Shown here: positions 34,380-42,066 of the stretch, piece after piece | Position numbering within the stretch: position 1 is the first letter of the stretch | How the letters are laid out: each line of letters begins with the position of its first letter | Assembly (NCBI RefSeq): GCF_000729995.1 | Contig: NZ_JNFG01000042.1 | Span: forward strand, 1 to 48,982 | Length of the DNA: 48,982 bases | DNA from: Caballeronia sordidicola | GTDB taxonomy: Bacteria; Pseudomonadota; Gammaproteobacteria; Burkholderiales; Burkholderiaceae | Direction: 5' to 3' | Notes under the pieces: model-generated | The model's input: only the letters and a program-made list of their open reading frames with translations | The model's database searches: none | Told to the model about the DNA's origin: nothing | Program-made: the position numbers and the translations under genes

Positions 34380-35351
34380 ATGCGTAGCGTCGCCATCGCG
34401 ATTTTTCCGCAAGTGCAGGCGCTCGACGTCGCGGGTCCACTCGACGTATTCGCCGAGGCGAACGGCTTCGTCGCGTCTGGCGAGGGATACGCGATCACGC
34501 TGGTTAGCGTAGACAACGCGCCGGTGCGCGCGTCGAACGGCACGCGGATGCTCGCGGACATTGCGTGCGATGCACCGCAGCAGCATTACGATGTCGCCCT
34601 CGTGGCAGGGGGGCCGGGTCTGCCGTCCGATGTGCCCGATCTGCGCCTGAGCACGTGGCTGCGCGACGTTGCTTCGCGTTGCGAGCGCTACGGTTCTATC
34701 TGCACCGGCGCGTTCGCGCTCGGTCACGCCGGTTTGATCGATGGCCGTCATGTCACAACTCACTGGCAAAATGCGCCGCAGCTCGCGCGGCAATTTCCGC
34801 TGGCCCGGGTCGAGCTCGACCGTATTCATATTCGTGATGGCAACCTGGTGACATCGGCGGGCGTGACGGCGGGGATTGACGTTGCCCTCTCGCTTGTCGC
34901 AGAAGATCATGGCCCGCGTATCGCACTGGCTGTCGCCAAGCGGCTCGTGGTTTTTGCGCAGCGCCGCGGCGGCCAGTCGCAATTCAGCCCGTACCTGAGT
35001 GCGCCTGCCGACGAGACCTCGCCCGCGGCCAAGGTGCAGGCCTACGTGATGGAGCACATCGGCGAACGCATGACGGTTGAAAAGCTGGCGCAGATCGCGG
35101 GTATGAGCGAGCGCAATTTCGCGCGTGCGTTCGTCGAAGAGACAGGCGTGACGCCACATGATTTCGTGGAGCGCGCGCGTATCGATGCAGCGCGCAACTT
35201 GCTGGAAAGCAGCACGACGCCGTTCAAAACGATCGCGTATGAGTGCGGCTTCGGAACAGCGGATCGCATGCGCATTGTGTTCCGGCAACGGCTGGGCGTG
35301 TCGCCGAATGACTATCGTCTGAGCTTTCAGAAACTCGAGGCGGACGCTTGA
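34380..35351 (+). CDS. GlxA-family transcriptional regulator (DJ-1/PfpI plus AraC domains)
   Basis: A 323-residue fusion. Residues 1-170 form a DJ-1/PfpI-type fold with FPQVQALDVAGPLDVFAEAN and the nucleophile elbow GSICTGAF with Cys108, followed by GLIDGRHVTTHW, as in isonitrile hydratase and GlxA sensors. Residues 220-320 hold the two AraC helix-turn-helices (MTVEKLAQIAGMSERNFARAFVEETGVTPHDFVERARIDAARNLL, then FKTIAYECGFGTADRMRIVFRQRLGVSP). An AGGAG Shine-Dalgarno (34367-34370 region) lies just after the last array repeat. It is divergent from the HD gene and likely regulates it. The ligand is unknown. Confidence 0.92.
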   Translation: MRSVAIAIFPQVQALDVAGPLDVFAEANGFVASGEGYAITLVSVDNAPVRASNGTRMLADIACDAPQQHYDVALVAGGPGLPSDVPDLRLSTWLRDVASRCERYGSICTGAFALGHAGLIDGRHVTTHWQNAPQLARQFPLARVELDRIHIRDGNLVTSAGVTAGIDVALSLVAEDHGPRIALAVAKRLVVFAQRRGGQSQFSPYLSAPADETSPAAKVQAYVMEHIGERMTVEKLAQIAGMSERNFARAFVEETGVTPHDFVERARIDAARNLLESSTTPFKTIAYECGFGTADRMRIVFRQRLGVSPNDYRLSFQKLEADA

Positions 35352-35738
35352 CGATGGCCTATGAGTTCATGCCGCCGTTTTGTAGTGGATTGTCACCCGT
35401 CGCCATGTGTTCCCGATACTTTCGCGCAGACGGCTTGATCGAACGCACGAACGGTCGTAAGGGAGCCGGCTATGATCGTCGGCTGAGGCGATATCGAAAG
35501 CCGAGCGAGCGTTTCGCTTTGCCGCTTATCGTATGCTGGACCACTTCATGCTCACCCAACACACGTGCATCCGCGAGTGAGCCGCTATCTGTTCGACGCT
35601 CTGGGAACAAGTCAAACCGCGAGGGAATGACCGCGGAGAGCAAGCTTCCTTTCTATTCGAGCGCGTTTTTACTCATCGGGCCGAAGCCGTGATTTTCGAA
35701 TCGCTCAGGGCCCGGTCCAATGAATCTGGAGATTTTTG
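35352..35738. other. Intergenic region, 387 bp, no supported gene
   Basis: A reading frame runs through 35348-35692 but begins inside the regulator's stop region, lacks a ribosome site and has a basic, low-complexity product, so I do not accept it. No promoter or repeat stands out. A GGAG ribosome site near 35728 belongs to the next gene. Confidence 0.45.
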
Positions 35739-36194
35739 ATGAAAGATGCTTATGAACGACGTGCGCTATTGCTGCATCTGGGCGATGTGCTGGAAGCGCT
35801 GTCGTGCTTGTCGCGTGGCGGACAGCGGTACACCACCCTCGGCGACGCAATTGCCCGTGAAGACTCGCTTGCCACCTTCACATGGCTCGGATACCTCGAT
35901 GCCGCCATGACCCCGCATCAAGTGAGCGAACGCGCGACGGCTGCGTTTTTTCTTTGGCCGAAAACGCTCCTCGATGAAGACCTGAACCGGTCACTGCTGG
36001 CGTCGACGGTGCAGCACGATCTCTTCGCTGGGAATGCGAACGGATGGGAGCGTTACGTAAAGGAGCGCAGAACCGATGTGGCGTGGTTTGCAGAAGATTT
36101 GCCGGCACCGTCGGACGAAGACGAAGGCATGCCGGAATCGCGCTTTAGCCGCTGGCCCTACCCAGCGGAAACGGGAGCAACGGGGGCATCCTGA
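35739..36194 (+). CDS. Hypothetical protein, 151 residues
   Basis: I do not recognise a family. The ATG at 35739 has TCTGGAG about nine bases upstream. The product is soluble, acidic, and helical in its first half (YERRALLLHLGDVLEALSCLSRG), with a central segment (GYLDAAMTPHQVSERATAAFFLWPKTLL) and an acidic, Pro-rich tail (DLPAPSDEDEGMPES). No signal peptide or membrane helix. Codon use is like the neighbours. It stands alone between the GlxA-type gene and a convergent amino-acid importer operon (18 bp from the ATPase stop). Confidence 0.65.
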   Translation: MKDAYERRALLLHLGDVLEALSCLSRGGQRYTTLGDAIAREDSLATFTWLGYLDAAMTPHQVSERATAAFFLWPKTLLDEDLNRSLLASTVQHDLFAGNANGWERYVKERRTDVAWFAEDLPAPSDEDEGMPESRFSRWPYPAETGATGAS

Positions 36195-36212
36195 GGCCGT
36201 AAGGCTTCCTGC

Positions 36213-36992
36213 TCATACCGCCTGTTCGCGCGACAACACGGCTTGCAGGAAGCTGCGTGTGCGGGCTTCGCGCGGCGCCCCGAAAATCTGTGCCGGAGGT
36301 CCTGCCTCGATGACGCTACCATGGTCCATCACCACGACCGTGTCCGCCACGTCGCGCGCAAAATTCATCTCATGCGTGACGATCAACATGGTCATGCCTT
36401 CGCTCGCCAGCGCCTGCATGACCTGCAGCACTTCACCGACCAGTTCCGGATCTAGCGCGGAAGTGGGTTCATCGAAGAGCATGACTTGCGGATGCATCGC
36501 AAGCGCCCGCGCAATCGCCACGCGTTGCTTCTGGCCACCGGACAATGTGCCCGGATAAACGTCTGCCTTGTGACCGAGCCCGACCTTAGCCAGCAGCGCG
36601 CGCGCCTCGCTCTCGGCTTCGGCCGCGCTAACGCGGGCCAGCGAGCGCGGCGCCAGCGTGACGTTCTCCAGCACAGTCAGGTGCGGAAACAGGTTGAACG
36701 ATTGAAACACCATCCCCACATCCCGGCGGATGCGGTTCAGGCCGTTCTCATCGATCATGCGGCCGTTGTCCACAAGGGCATGGCCGCAGATCCGGACCGT
36801 GCCTTCTTCGGCCGTTTCCAGCCCGTTCAGGCAGCGCAGGAACGTGCTCTTGCCCGAACCGCTCGGACCGATCACCACGATCACCTGAGACGGTTGCACG
36901 TCCATATCGATACCGTTCAACACGCGGTTCGATCCGAACGACTTCGCCAGTTTCCTGACTGAAACAATAGGTTCATTCACGGTGGTGCTCAT
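36213..36992 (-). CDS. Polar amino-acid ABC transporter ATP-binding protein
   Basis: A 259-residue ATPase of the GlnQ/HisP type. Walker A GPSGSGKS (about 42-49), the family-specific VFQSFNLFPHLTVLENVTLAP, signature LSGGQKQRVAIARALA, and Walker B VMLFDEPTSALDPELVGEVL with THEMNFARDVAD are all present. The start has GGGAGA upstream, and the ATG is two bases after the permease stop. It ends the operon. The amino acid carried is unknown. Confidence 0.94.
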   Translation of the reverse strand: MSTTVNEPIVSVRKLAKSFGSNRVLNGIDMDVQPSQVIVVIGPSGSGKSTFLRCLNGLETAEEGTVRICGHALVDNGRMIDENGLNRIRRDVGMVFQSFNLFPHLTVLENVTLAPRSLARVSAAEAESEARALLAKVGLGHKADVYPGTLSGGQKQRVAIARALAMHPQVMLFDEPTSALDPELVGEVLQVMQALASEGMTMLIVTHEMNFARDVADTVVVMDHGSVIEAGPPAQIFGAPREARTRSFLQAVLSREQAV

Positions 36993-36994
36993 GG

Positions 36995-37660
36995 TCAGAC
37001 TCTCCCGTCGGCACGCAGCGTTTTTTCTGTCTTGCGCAACACCAGCGACGTAGCGCTCGTCAGGATCAGGTAGATGAACGCGATCACGATATACACCTCC
37101 AGCGACCGGTACGACACGCTGATGATCTTCTCGCCTTCATGCATCAGGTCGTTGATCGTCAGCAGGGAGACCAGCGCCGAGTTCTTGATCAACGCAATGA
37201 ACTCGTTGCCGAGCGGCGGGATCATGCGTACGAACGCTTGCGGCAGGATCACCTTGCGCATCGCCATTCGATAAGGCATCCCAAGCGATCTCGCGGCTTC
37301 CATCTGGCCACGATCCACTGATTGAATCGACCCCCGCACGATCTCCGACACATACGCGCCGCTATAAACGCCGAGCCCGAGCACGCCGCATGCGAATGCG
37401 GGCAGCATGATGCCGAACTGCGGCAGCCCGAAGAACAAGATGAAAAGCTGTACGAGCAAGGGCGTGCCGCGGATGAACGTGAGGTAGGCGGTGCAGACGC
37501 CATAGACCACGCGGCGCTGCGGTGCGAGCCTGCCGATTCCCACCAGGAGGCCCAGCACGCAGCCGAGTACGAGTGAGCAGGCCGTGACTTCGATAGTCGT
37601 CGCAGCGCCGGTCGCGAGTGCTTCCCAGCCTGCCCATACGGGCGAAAAATCGAGCGTCAT
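36995..37660 (-). CDS. Polar amino-acid ABC transporter permease
   Basis: A 221-residue HisMQ-type permease with about five helices: GAATTIEVTACSLVLGCVLGLLVGIGRLAP, YLTFIRGTPLLVQLFILFFGLPQFG, and the EAA-type loop GQMEAARSLGMPYRMAMRKVILPQAFVRMIPPLGNEFIALIKNSALVSLL. GAGGAG precedes the ATG. Only one permease gene is present, so it would act as a homodimer. It lies between the binding-protein and ATPase genes with gaps of 31 and 2 bp. Confidence 0.94.
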   Translation of the reverse strand: MTLDFSPVWAGWEALATGAATTIEVTACSLVLGCVLGLLVGIGRLAPQRRVVYGVCTAYLTFIRGTPLLVQLFILFFGLPQFGIMLPAFACGVLGLGVYSGAYVSEIVRGSIQSVDRGQMEAARSLGMPYRMAMRKVILPQAFVRMIPPLGNEFIALIKNSALVSLLTINDLMHEGEKIISVSYRSLEVYIVIAFIYLILTSATSLVLRKTEKTLRADGRV

Positions 37661-37691
37661 CAGTTACTCCTCTGCTGTAAGGGCCGTCGCG

Positions 37692-38438
37692 TTACTGCTT
37701 GCCGAACCACTTCGTCGTGAGCGCGTCGTAGGTGCCGTTAGCGCGCAGCGTCTGCAGCGCCTCGTTCATCTGCGCCGTCAACGCCGTTTCGTCCTTGCGC
37801 AGCGCGAAACCGTAGAGCTCGGTGGTGAGTCCCTTGTCGAGCACCCGCACGTTGGGCTGCGCCTTCGCGTATTCCACGGCGGCGGGGCGTCCGGTAACGG
37901 CGGCATCGGCGCGGCCGATGTTCACGAGGTCAAACATCTCCTGGTTCTTTTCGACTTCCACGCGCTGCACCTTCGGATAGTTGTCTTTCAGGAAGGCGAC
38001 CGATTTCGTGCCGACCTGTACCGTCACTTTCTTGCCGTCGAGATCGGCGGGGGTCTTGATCGATGTGTCGTTCTTGCGCACCAGCACAACGAGGCCGCCC
38101 TTGTAGTACGGATCGGTGAAATCGACGACTTTGCGGCGTTCGTCCGTCATGTAGATGCCCGACGCCGCGACGTCGAAGCGATTCGCGATCAGCCCTGGAA
38201 TCAACCCCTTGAAGTCGATGTCCACCCATTGCACTTTCTTGCCCATGGTCTTGGCCATGGCTTCGATCAACTCGATATCGAAGCCCGTGCGCTTGCCGTC
38301 CTTGACGAATTCGAGCGGGGGAAAGGTCGCATCCGTTGCTACGCGGATGGTGTCATCGGCGGCGCGGGCGGCGGGCGCAGCAGCTACGCTAACTACAACG
38401 GCGAGCGCGAGGGCAGAAAGTGCCTGGATAAGTTTCAT
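37692..38438 (-). CDS. Polar amino-acid ABC transporter, periplasmic binding protein
   Basis: A 248-residue SBP_bac_3 protein. A signal peptide (MKLIQALSALALAVVVSVAAAPAARA) precedes TIRVATDATFPPLEFVKDGKRTGFDIELIEAMAKTMGKKVQWVDIDFKGLIPGLIANRFDVAASGIYMTDERRKVVDFTDPYY, the hallmark order of glutamine/arginine-type binding proteins. The Arg and Asp typical of amino-acid backbone binding are in TDERRKVVDF and the later GRADAAVTG. AAGGAAA precedes the ATG at 38438. It follows the IclR gene by 46 bp. The side-chain specificity is not evident. Confidence 0.94.
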   Translation of the reverse strand: MKLIQALSALALAVVVSVAAAPAARAADDTIRVATDATFPPLEFVKDGKRTGFDIELIEAMAKTMGKKVQWVDIDFKGLIPGLIANRFDVAASGIYMTDERRKVVDFTDPYYKGGLVVLVRKNDTSIKTPADLDGKKVTVQVGTKSVAFLKDNYPKVQRVEVEKNQEMFDLVNIGRADAAVTGRPAAVEYAKAQPNVRVLDKGLTTELYGFALRKDETALTAQMNEALQTLRANGTYDALTTKWFGKQ

Positions 38439-38484
38439 GCTGGTTTCCTTGATGGGTGGCAAGCCAAGTTAAAGATAAAGGGGC

Positions 38485-39225
38485 TCAAAGCTTGTAGCTG
38501 ATACGGTCTGCGGCCGCGCGCGTGAGCTGCGCCAGTTCGGCTTCACGTCCTGCAATGCGAGCGACCGGCGCCATCAAGGTGATGGTTCCTTCCAGCCGTC
38601 CCGCATCCGATATAAGCGGGGCGCTCACGCCCCATACGCCTATGTCGACTTCGCTCTCGCTCGTCGCAAACCGCCGGCGGCGAATTTCCGCCAGTTGCAC
38701 ATGCAGCGCGGCGGCGCTTTCAGGGTCGCCAGGCGCGCTGCCGGCGATCACGGCCTCGGCTTTTGCTTCGGGCAGGAAGGCCAGCAGCGCTTTCGCCGAA
38801 GCGCCGCGTGTCAGCGGATGCGTGCGGCCACGGGCGAACGAGCAGCGCAGCGGCTGGTCGCTTTCGACCATCGAGAGGCATACGACTGTGTCGTTGATCG
38901 GCACGAGCAAGCCGACGCTCTCGCCGGTCCGCTGCACGAGCGCCCTGATTTCGTCCCGGCTTTGGGTGACGAGCTGCGCGTTCTGGTCAAAACCCCACGC
39001 AAGCTGCACGCCGGACGGACCCGGTTCGAACAGGCCGGAGCTCGCATGCTCTTGCAAGAAACCCCACTGCTTGAGCGAGCCCAGCAGCCGGTACACGGTG
39101 GACAAAGGCGCGCCGATGTCCTCTGCGATCTGCTTCGCGCCGATAGGTCGTCCTGCCCGGGCGACGCTGGTCAGCGCGTGAAGGACGCGATCGACAACGA
39201 AGGAAGATTTGGCCGACTGTTTCAT
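38485..39225 (-). CDS. IclR-family transcriptional regulator
   Basis: A 246-residue regulator. The N-terminal winged helix (VVDRVLHALTSVARAGRPIGAKQIAEDIGAPLSTVYRLLGSLKQWGFLQ) is followed by the IclR effector domain (RTGESVGLLVPINDTVVCLSMVESDQPLRCSFARGRTHPLTRGASAKALLAFLPE). The ATG at 39225 is preferred over an upstream TTG. It is the first gene of the unit with the amino-acid importer (46 bp gap) and is divergent from a LysR gene. A palindrome at 39244-39287, just upstream, is a plausible self-operator. Unusually, it may be co-transcribed with the importer it controls. Confidence 0.92.
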   Translation of the reverse strand: MKQSAKSSFVVDRVLHALTSVARAGRPIGAKQIAEDIGAPLSTVYRLLGSLKQWGFLQEHASSGLFEPGPSGVQLAWGFDQNAQLVTQSRDEIRALVQRTGESVGLLVPINDTVVCLSMVESDQPLRCSFARGRTHPLTRGASAKALLAFLPEAKAEAVIAGSAPGDPESAAALHVQLAEIRRRRFATSESEVDIGVWGVSAPLISDAGRLEGTITLMAPVARIAGREAELAQLTRAAADRISYKL

Positions 39226-39243
39226 GACAGAAGTTTCTCTCGC

Positions 39244-39287
39244 CAATTCTCAAAGAAAGAAATCATTTCTCATTGGGTGAGAAATTG
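39244..39287. promoter_or_regulatory. Nested palindromes upstream of the IclR gene (candidate operator)
   Basis: TTTCTCA (39266-39272) and TGAGAAA (39278-39284) pair with a five-base spacer. An outer pair, CAATTCTC (39244-39251) and GAGAAATTG (39279-39287), differs by one base. The element begins 19 bases before the IclR start codon, so binding would overlap that promoter; the divergent LysR start is about 150 bp away. Confidence 0.55.
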
Positions 39288-39434
39288 ACTTGGTGAGGCC
39301 GATCTCCTGTTCAGCGTGGCTTGATGACCGGCAAGAAAGTCAGGCTTGCAGGAGAATCCGGGCGATGCGCGACGGAATTGCCTGGCCGCAAGTCCGATTG
39401 AACGCACCCGCGCCGCACCCTCAAGGACCGAGAC

Positions 39435-40331
39435 ATGGACTATCTGACGAGCCTCAAAGTGTTCCGCGCGGTCGTGGAGGCAAAAAGTTTCACGCGCGCC
39501 GCCGATCTGCTTGGCGTGTCGCCGCCGGTCGTGTCGCGCGCCATCGCCACACTCGAGCAGCGGCTGGGCAACCGGCTCTTTCATCGGACCACACGCCATA
39601 TCTCGCTGACCGAGACTGCCGAGCAATTCTTCGCGGGCTGCTCACGCGTGCTGGATGAGCTCGACGCGCTGGAGGCGCAGGCGGCCAATCGCAGCAGTGA
39701 TCCGACCGGCATGCTGCGCCTGGTCGCCCATACGACTGCAACGGTCAACCGGCTGGTCCCGTTGATTGCCACGTTTCGCCGCCGATACCCGCTGATCGGA
39801 CTCGACGTCACGCTGACCGAGCGGCCCGTGGACTTGGTGGCGGACGGTTACGACCTCGGTGTCGTGCTGCCTTTCATGCTGACCAGCGACACCACGGTTA
39901 CGCGCCTGCTCGAGCGCATTCCGCTGGTCATTGTGGTGACGCCAGGGTATCTGGAAGGCAAACAGCGGCCGAACCATCCGTCCGCGCTCGCCGAGCTTGA
40001 ATTCGTCGCCATGCACGCGTCGATCCGCAAGCCCATGCTGACGTTCCGGCTGGACGGCGGCGAACAGATCACGGTGCCGCTGAAAGCAGACGTGACATCG
40101 AACAACGCGGTGTTCAACCGCGAACTGGTGCTGGAGGGCTTCGGCCTGGGCGTGCTGCCGGCGGCTCTGGTTCGCGACGAGCTCGCGTCCGGCAAGCTGG
40201 TGTCGCTGCTCGACGACTTCGAGATCGTCGACGGCGCGATCGAAATCCGCCTGGCTTACAGCAGCCGCACGTTGCTACCGGCCAAGGTGCGGGCGTTCAT
40301 TGAACACGCGGCGGAATTCTTCGAAGCCTGA
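39435..40331 (+). CDS. LysR-family transcriptional regulator
   Basis: A 298-residue LTTR of the CrgA/DmlR-like type. The HTH is MDYLTSLKVFRAVVEAKSFTRAADLLGVSPPVVSRAIATLEQRLGNRLFHRTTRHISLTE, and the effector domain opens with GMLRLVAHTTATVNRLVPLIATFRRRYP. A CTCAAGGAC stretch upstream is a weak ribosome site. It is divergent from the IclR-importer unit and followed 124 bp later by the MarR-efflux genes. Either neighbour could be its target; no clear T-N11-A site was found. Confidence 0.93.
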   Translation: MDYLTSLKVFRAVVEAKSFTRAADLLGVSPPVVSRAIATLEQRLGNRLFHRTTRHISLTETAEQFFAGCSRVLDELDALEAQAANRSSDPTGMLRLVAHTTATVNRLVPLIATFRRRYPLIGLDVTLTERPVDLVADGYDLGVVLPFMLTSDTTVTRLLERIPLVIVVTPGYLEGKQRPNHPSALAELEFVAMHASIRKPMLTFRLDGGEQITVPLKADVTSNNAVFNRELVLEGFGLGVLPAALVRDELASGKLVSLLDDFEIVDGAIEIRLAYSSRTLLPAKVRAFIEHAAEFFEA

Positions 40332-40420
40332 GTCAGGCGTGCAGGCTTTCATTTTTATTTCGCCTCGATTCCTTTTCGATTGTTGACGGATTCGTCATTA
40401 ATTGATGCGCGCGATAGCGG

Positions 40421-40461
40421 TTGACTACGTGCATATGCACACATACTCTGTGCATATGCAC
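40421..40461 (+). promoter_or_regulatory. MarR promoter with two identical 12-bp palindromes
   Basis: GTGCATATGCAC occurs twice, perfectly palindromic, at 40429-40440 and 40450-40461, exactly 21 bp (two helical turns) apart. TTGACT (40421-40426) and TACTCT (40444-40449) form a -35/-10 pair with a 17-bp spacer. The first palindrome fills the spacer, and the second covers the predicted start point. This is a textbook repressor layout and very likely the MarR autoregulatory site. Confidence 0.7.
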
Positions 40462-40878
40462 ACACGCCCTCCACGACACGACGACTGTTTTGCCGTTCGC
40501 CAGGCTGCGCGGCACATCTCGCAGTTGTACGAGCGGCACTTGTCCGCAGTACAGATCACGCCGACGCAATTCAGCATCGTCTCAGCGCTTGAGCGCATGC
40601 CGGACATGACGATGGCGGAACTCGCGCAGGCCATGGTGATGGAGCGCACGACGCTGGTCCGGGTGCTGCAGCCGTTGCTGCGCAGCGGGCTTGTCCTGGC
40701 GAGGCTGGGCGGACCTTGCCAGCGGCGCTTGCAGTTGACGCTGACCGAAGGCGGCCGGACCAAGCTCGCCGACGCGCTGCGGCACTGGCAGGCAGCACAA
40801 GAAGAGTTCGAGGCGAAGTTCGGGCGCCGGCAAGCGGCACGTCTGCGGCGCGAACTGTTTCGCCTGACCGGCGAGTGA
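40456..40878 (+). CDS. MarR-family transcriptional regulator
   Basis: A 140-residue winged-helix regulator. Helices FAVRQAARHISQLYERHL are followed by the DNA-binding part TPTQFSIVSALERMPDMTMAELAQAMVMERTTLVRVLQPLLRSGLVLARLGGPCQRRLQLTLTEGGRTKLADAL. In-frame ATGs exist at 40405, 40435 and 40456. The last gives the usual MarR length and lies inside the second operator palindrome, close to the predicted transcription start, so the mRNA may be leaderless. A Cys in the wing (GGPCQRR) could sense oxidants, which is speculation. The efflux operon begins 75 bp downstream on the same strand and is the likely target. Confidence 0.9.
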   Translation: MHTRPPRHDDCFAVRQAARHISQLYERHLSAVQITPTQFSIVSALERMPDMTMAELAQAMVMERTTLVRVLQPLLRSGLVLARLGGPCQRRLQLTLTEGGRTKLADALRHWQAAQEEFEAKFGRRQAARLRRELFRLTGE

Positions 40879-40953
40879 ACCGCCGGCCTCGCCGATCACA
40901 GATCACCGGGCACGCCCGCATCAACCATTCGACGCAACCAACAGGACTGACCG

Positions 40954-42066
40954 ATGACCACACCCTCCACGCCAATTATCTCCACCGCCGCGCCCACGGC
41001 TGAGCGCGGAGCGCGGCGGCCTTTTCGCATTGGCTGGATGCCGCTCGCGATCATTGTGGTGGTAATCGTGATCGCTGCAGCCGCGACATACTGGGTCACC
41101 GTGCTGCGTTTCGTTCAAAGCACGGACGACGCGTACGTCGGTGGTAACGTCACTGTGATGGCGCCGAAAGTGAACGGTTTCGTGACCGAGTTGCTGGTCA
41201 CCGACAACCAGCGCGTAAAGGCGAACCAGGTGCTGATCCGGCTCGACTCCCGCGACTACGACGCCCGTCTCGCGCAGGCCGATGCCGACGTGCAGGGCGC
41301 GCGTGCCGCCGTCGCCGAACTCGAAGCGAAGCAGCAATTGCAGGCGGCCGTGATCAACCAGAGCCAGGCGCAAGTGCGGGCATCGGTGGCGGAAGTCACG
41401 CGGAGTGCATCCGACCAGGTGCGTTACCGGCAACTCGTCAAGGACGAGGCGGTATCGGACCAGGTGGTCGAACGTGCCGATGCGGACTACCTGAAGGCTC
41501 GTGCCACGCTCGATAACAGCAACGCAGCTGCGCTCGCTTCCCAACGCCAGCTCGCCGTGCTTGCCGCGCAGATAGACGATGCCCGTGCGCGCGTCGCGAC
41601 CGCTGAAGCGTTGCGGCGCGTAGCCGAACTGAACGTGGAGTACACGACGATCCGCGCGCCTGTGGACGGTTACGTCGGCAACCGGACGGCACGCGTGGGC
41701 ATGCTCGCGAACACGGGGGCGTCGCTGCTGACGATCGTGCCCACGGACGGCTTGTGGATCGACGCGAACTTCAAGGAAGACCAGCTCAAGAAGATGCAGG
41801 TGGGTGACCGCGTGGACGTTGAACTCGATGCCTCCAGCGGGACCTTTGAGGGTCATGTGGAAAGCCTGGCGCCCGCGACGGGTGCGACCTTCAGCGTGCT
41901 GCCGCCAGAGAATGCAACCGGCAACTTCACGAAGATCGTACAGCGCGTGCCGGTGCGGATTCACCTCGACTTACCGAAGGACAAGCAGGACGTACTGCGC
42001 GCCGGCCTCTCGGCGACGGTGAGGGTGCACCTCGACAGCGCGAGCCTTTCGGCGAGCCGTTCATGA
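40954..42066 (+). CDS. emrA: EmrA-type membrane-fusion (HlyD family) efflux protein
   Basis: A 370-residue periplasmic adaptor with a single N-terminal membrane anchor (LAIIVVVIVIAAAATYWVTV). The biotinyl-lipoyl-like halves are VQSTDDAYVGGNVTVMAPKVNGFVTELLVTDNQRVKANQVLIRLDSRDY and YTTIRAPVDGYVGNRTARVGMLANTGASLLTIVP, with a long Ala-rich coiled coil between about 105 and 215. This is the EmrA/VceA layout. It links the EmrB pump to the outer-membrane factor. Its stop overlaps the emrB start (ATGA). Confidence 0.93.
   Translation: MTTPSTPIISTAAPTAERGARRPFRIGWMPLAIIVVVIVIAAAATYWVTVLRFVQSTDDAYVGGNVTVMAPKVNGFVTELLVTDNQRVKANQVLIRLDSRDYDARLAQADADVQGARAAVAELEAKQQLQAAVINQSQAQVRASVAEVTRSASDQVRYRQLVKDEAVSDQVVERADADYLKARATLDNSNAAALASQRQLAVLAAQIDDARARVATAEALRRVAELNVEYTTIRAPVDGYVGNRTARVGMLANTGASLLTIVPTDGLWIDANFKEDQLKKMQVGDRVDVELDASSGTFEGHVESLAPATGATFSVLPPENATGNFTKIVQRVPVRIHLDLPKDKQDVLRAGLSATVRVHLDSASLSASRS

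Noticed and set aside
35348..35692. 114-residue plus-strand frame after the GlxA-type gene
   Set aside because: Begins at a TTG overlapping the regulator's stop, lacks a ribosome site, and has low-complexity composition.
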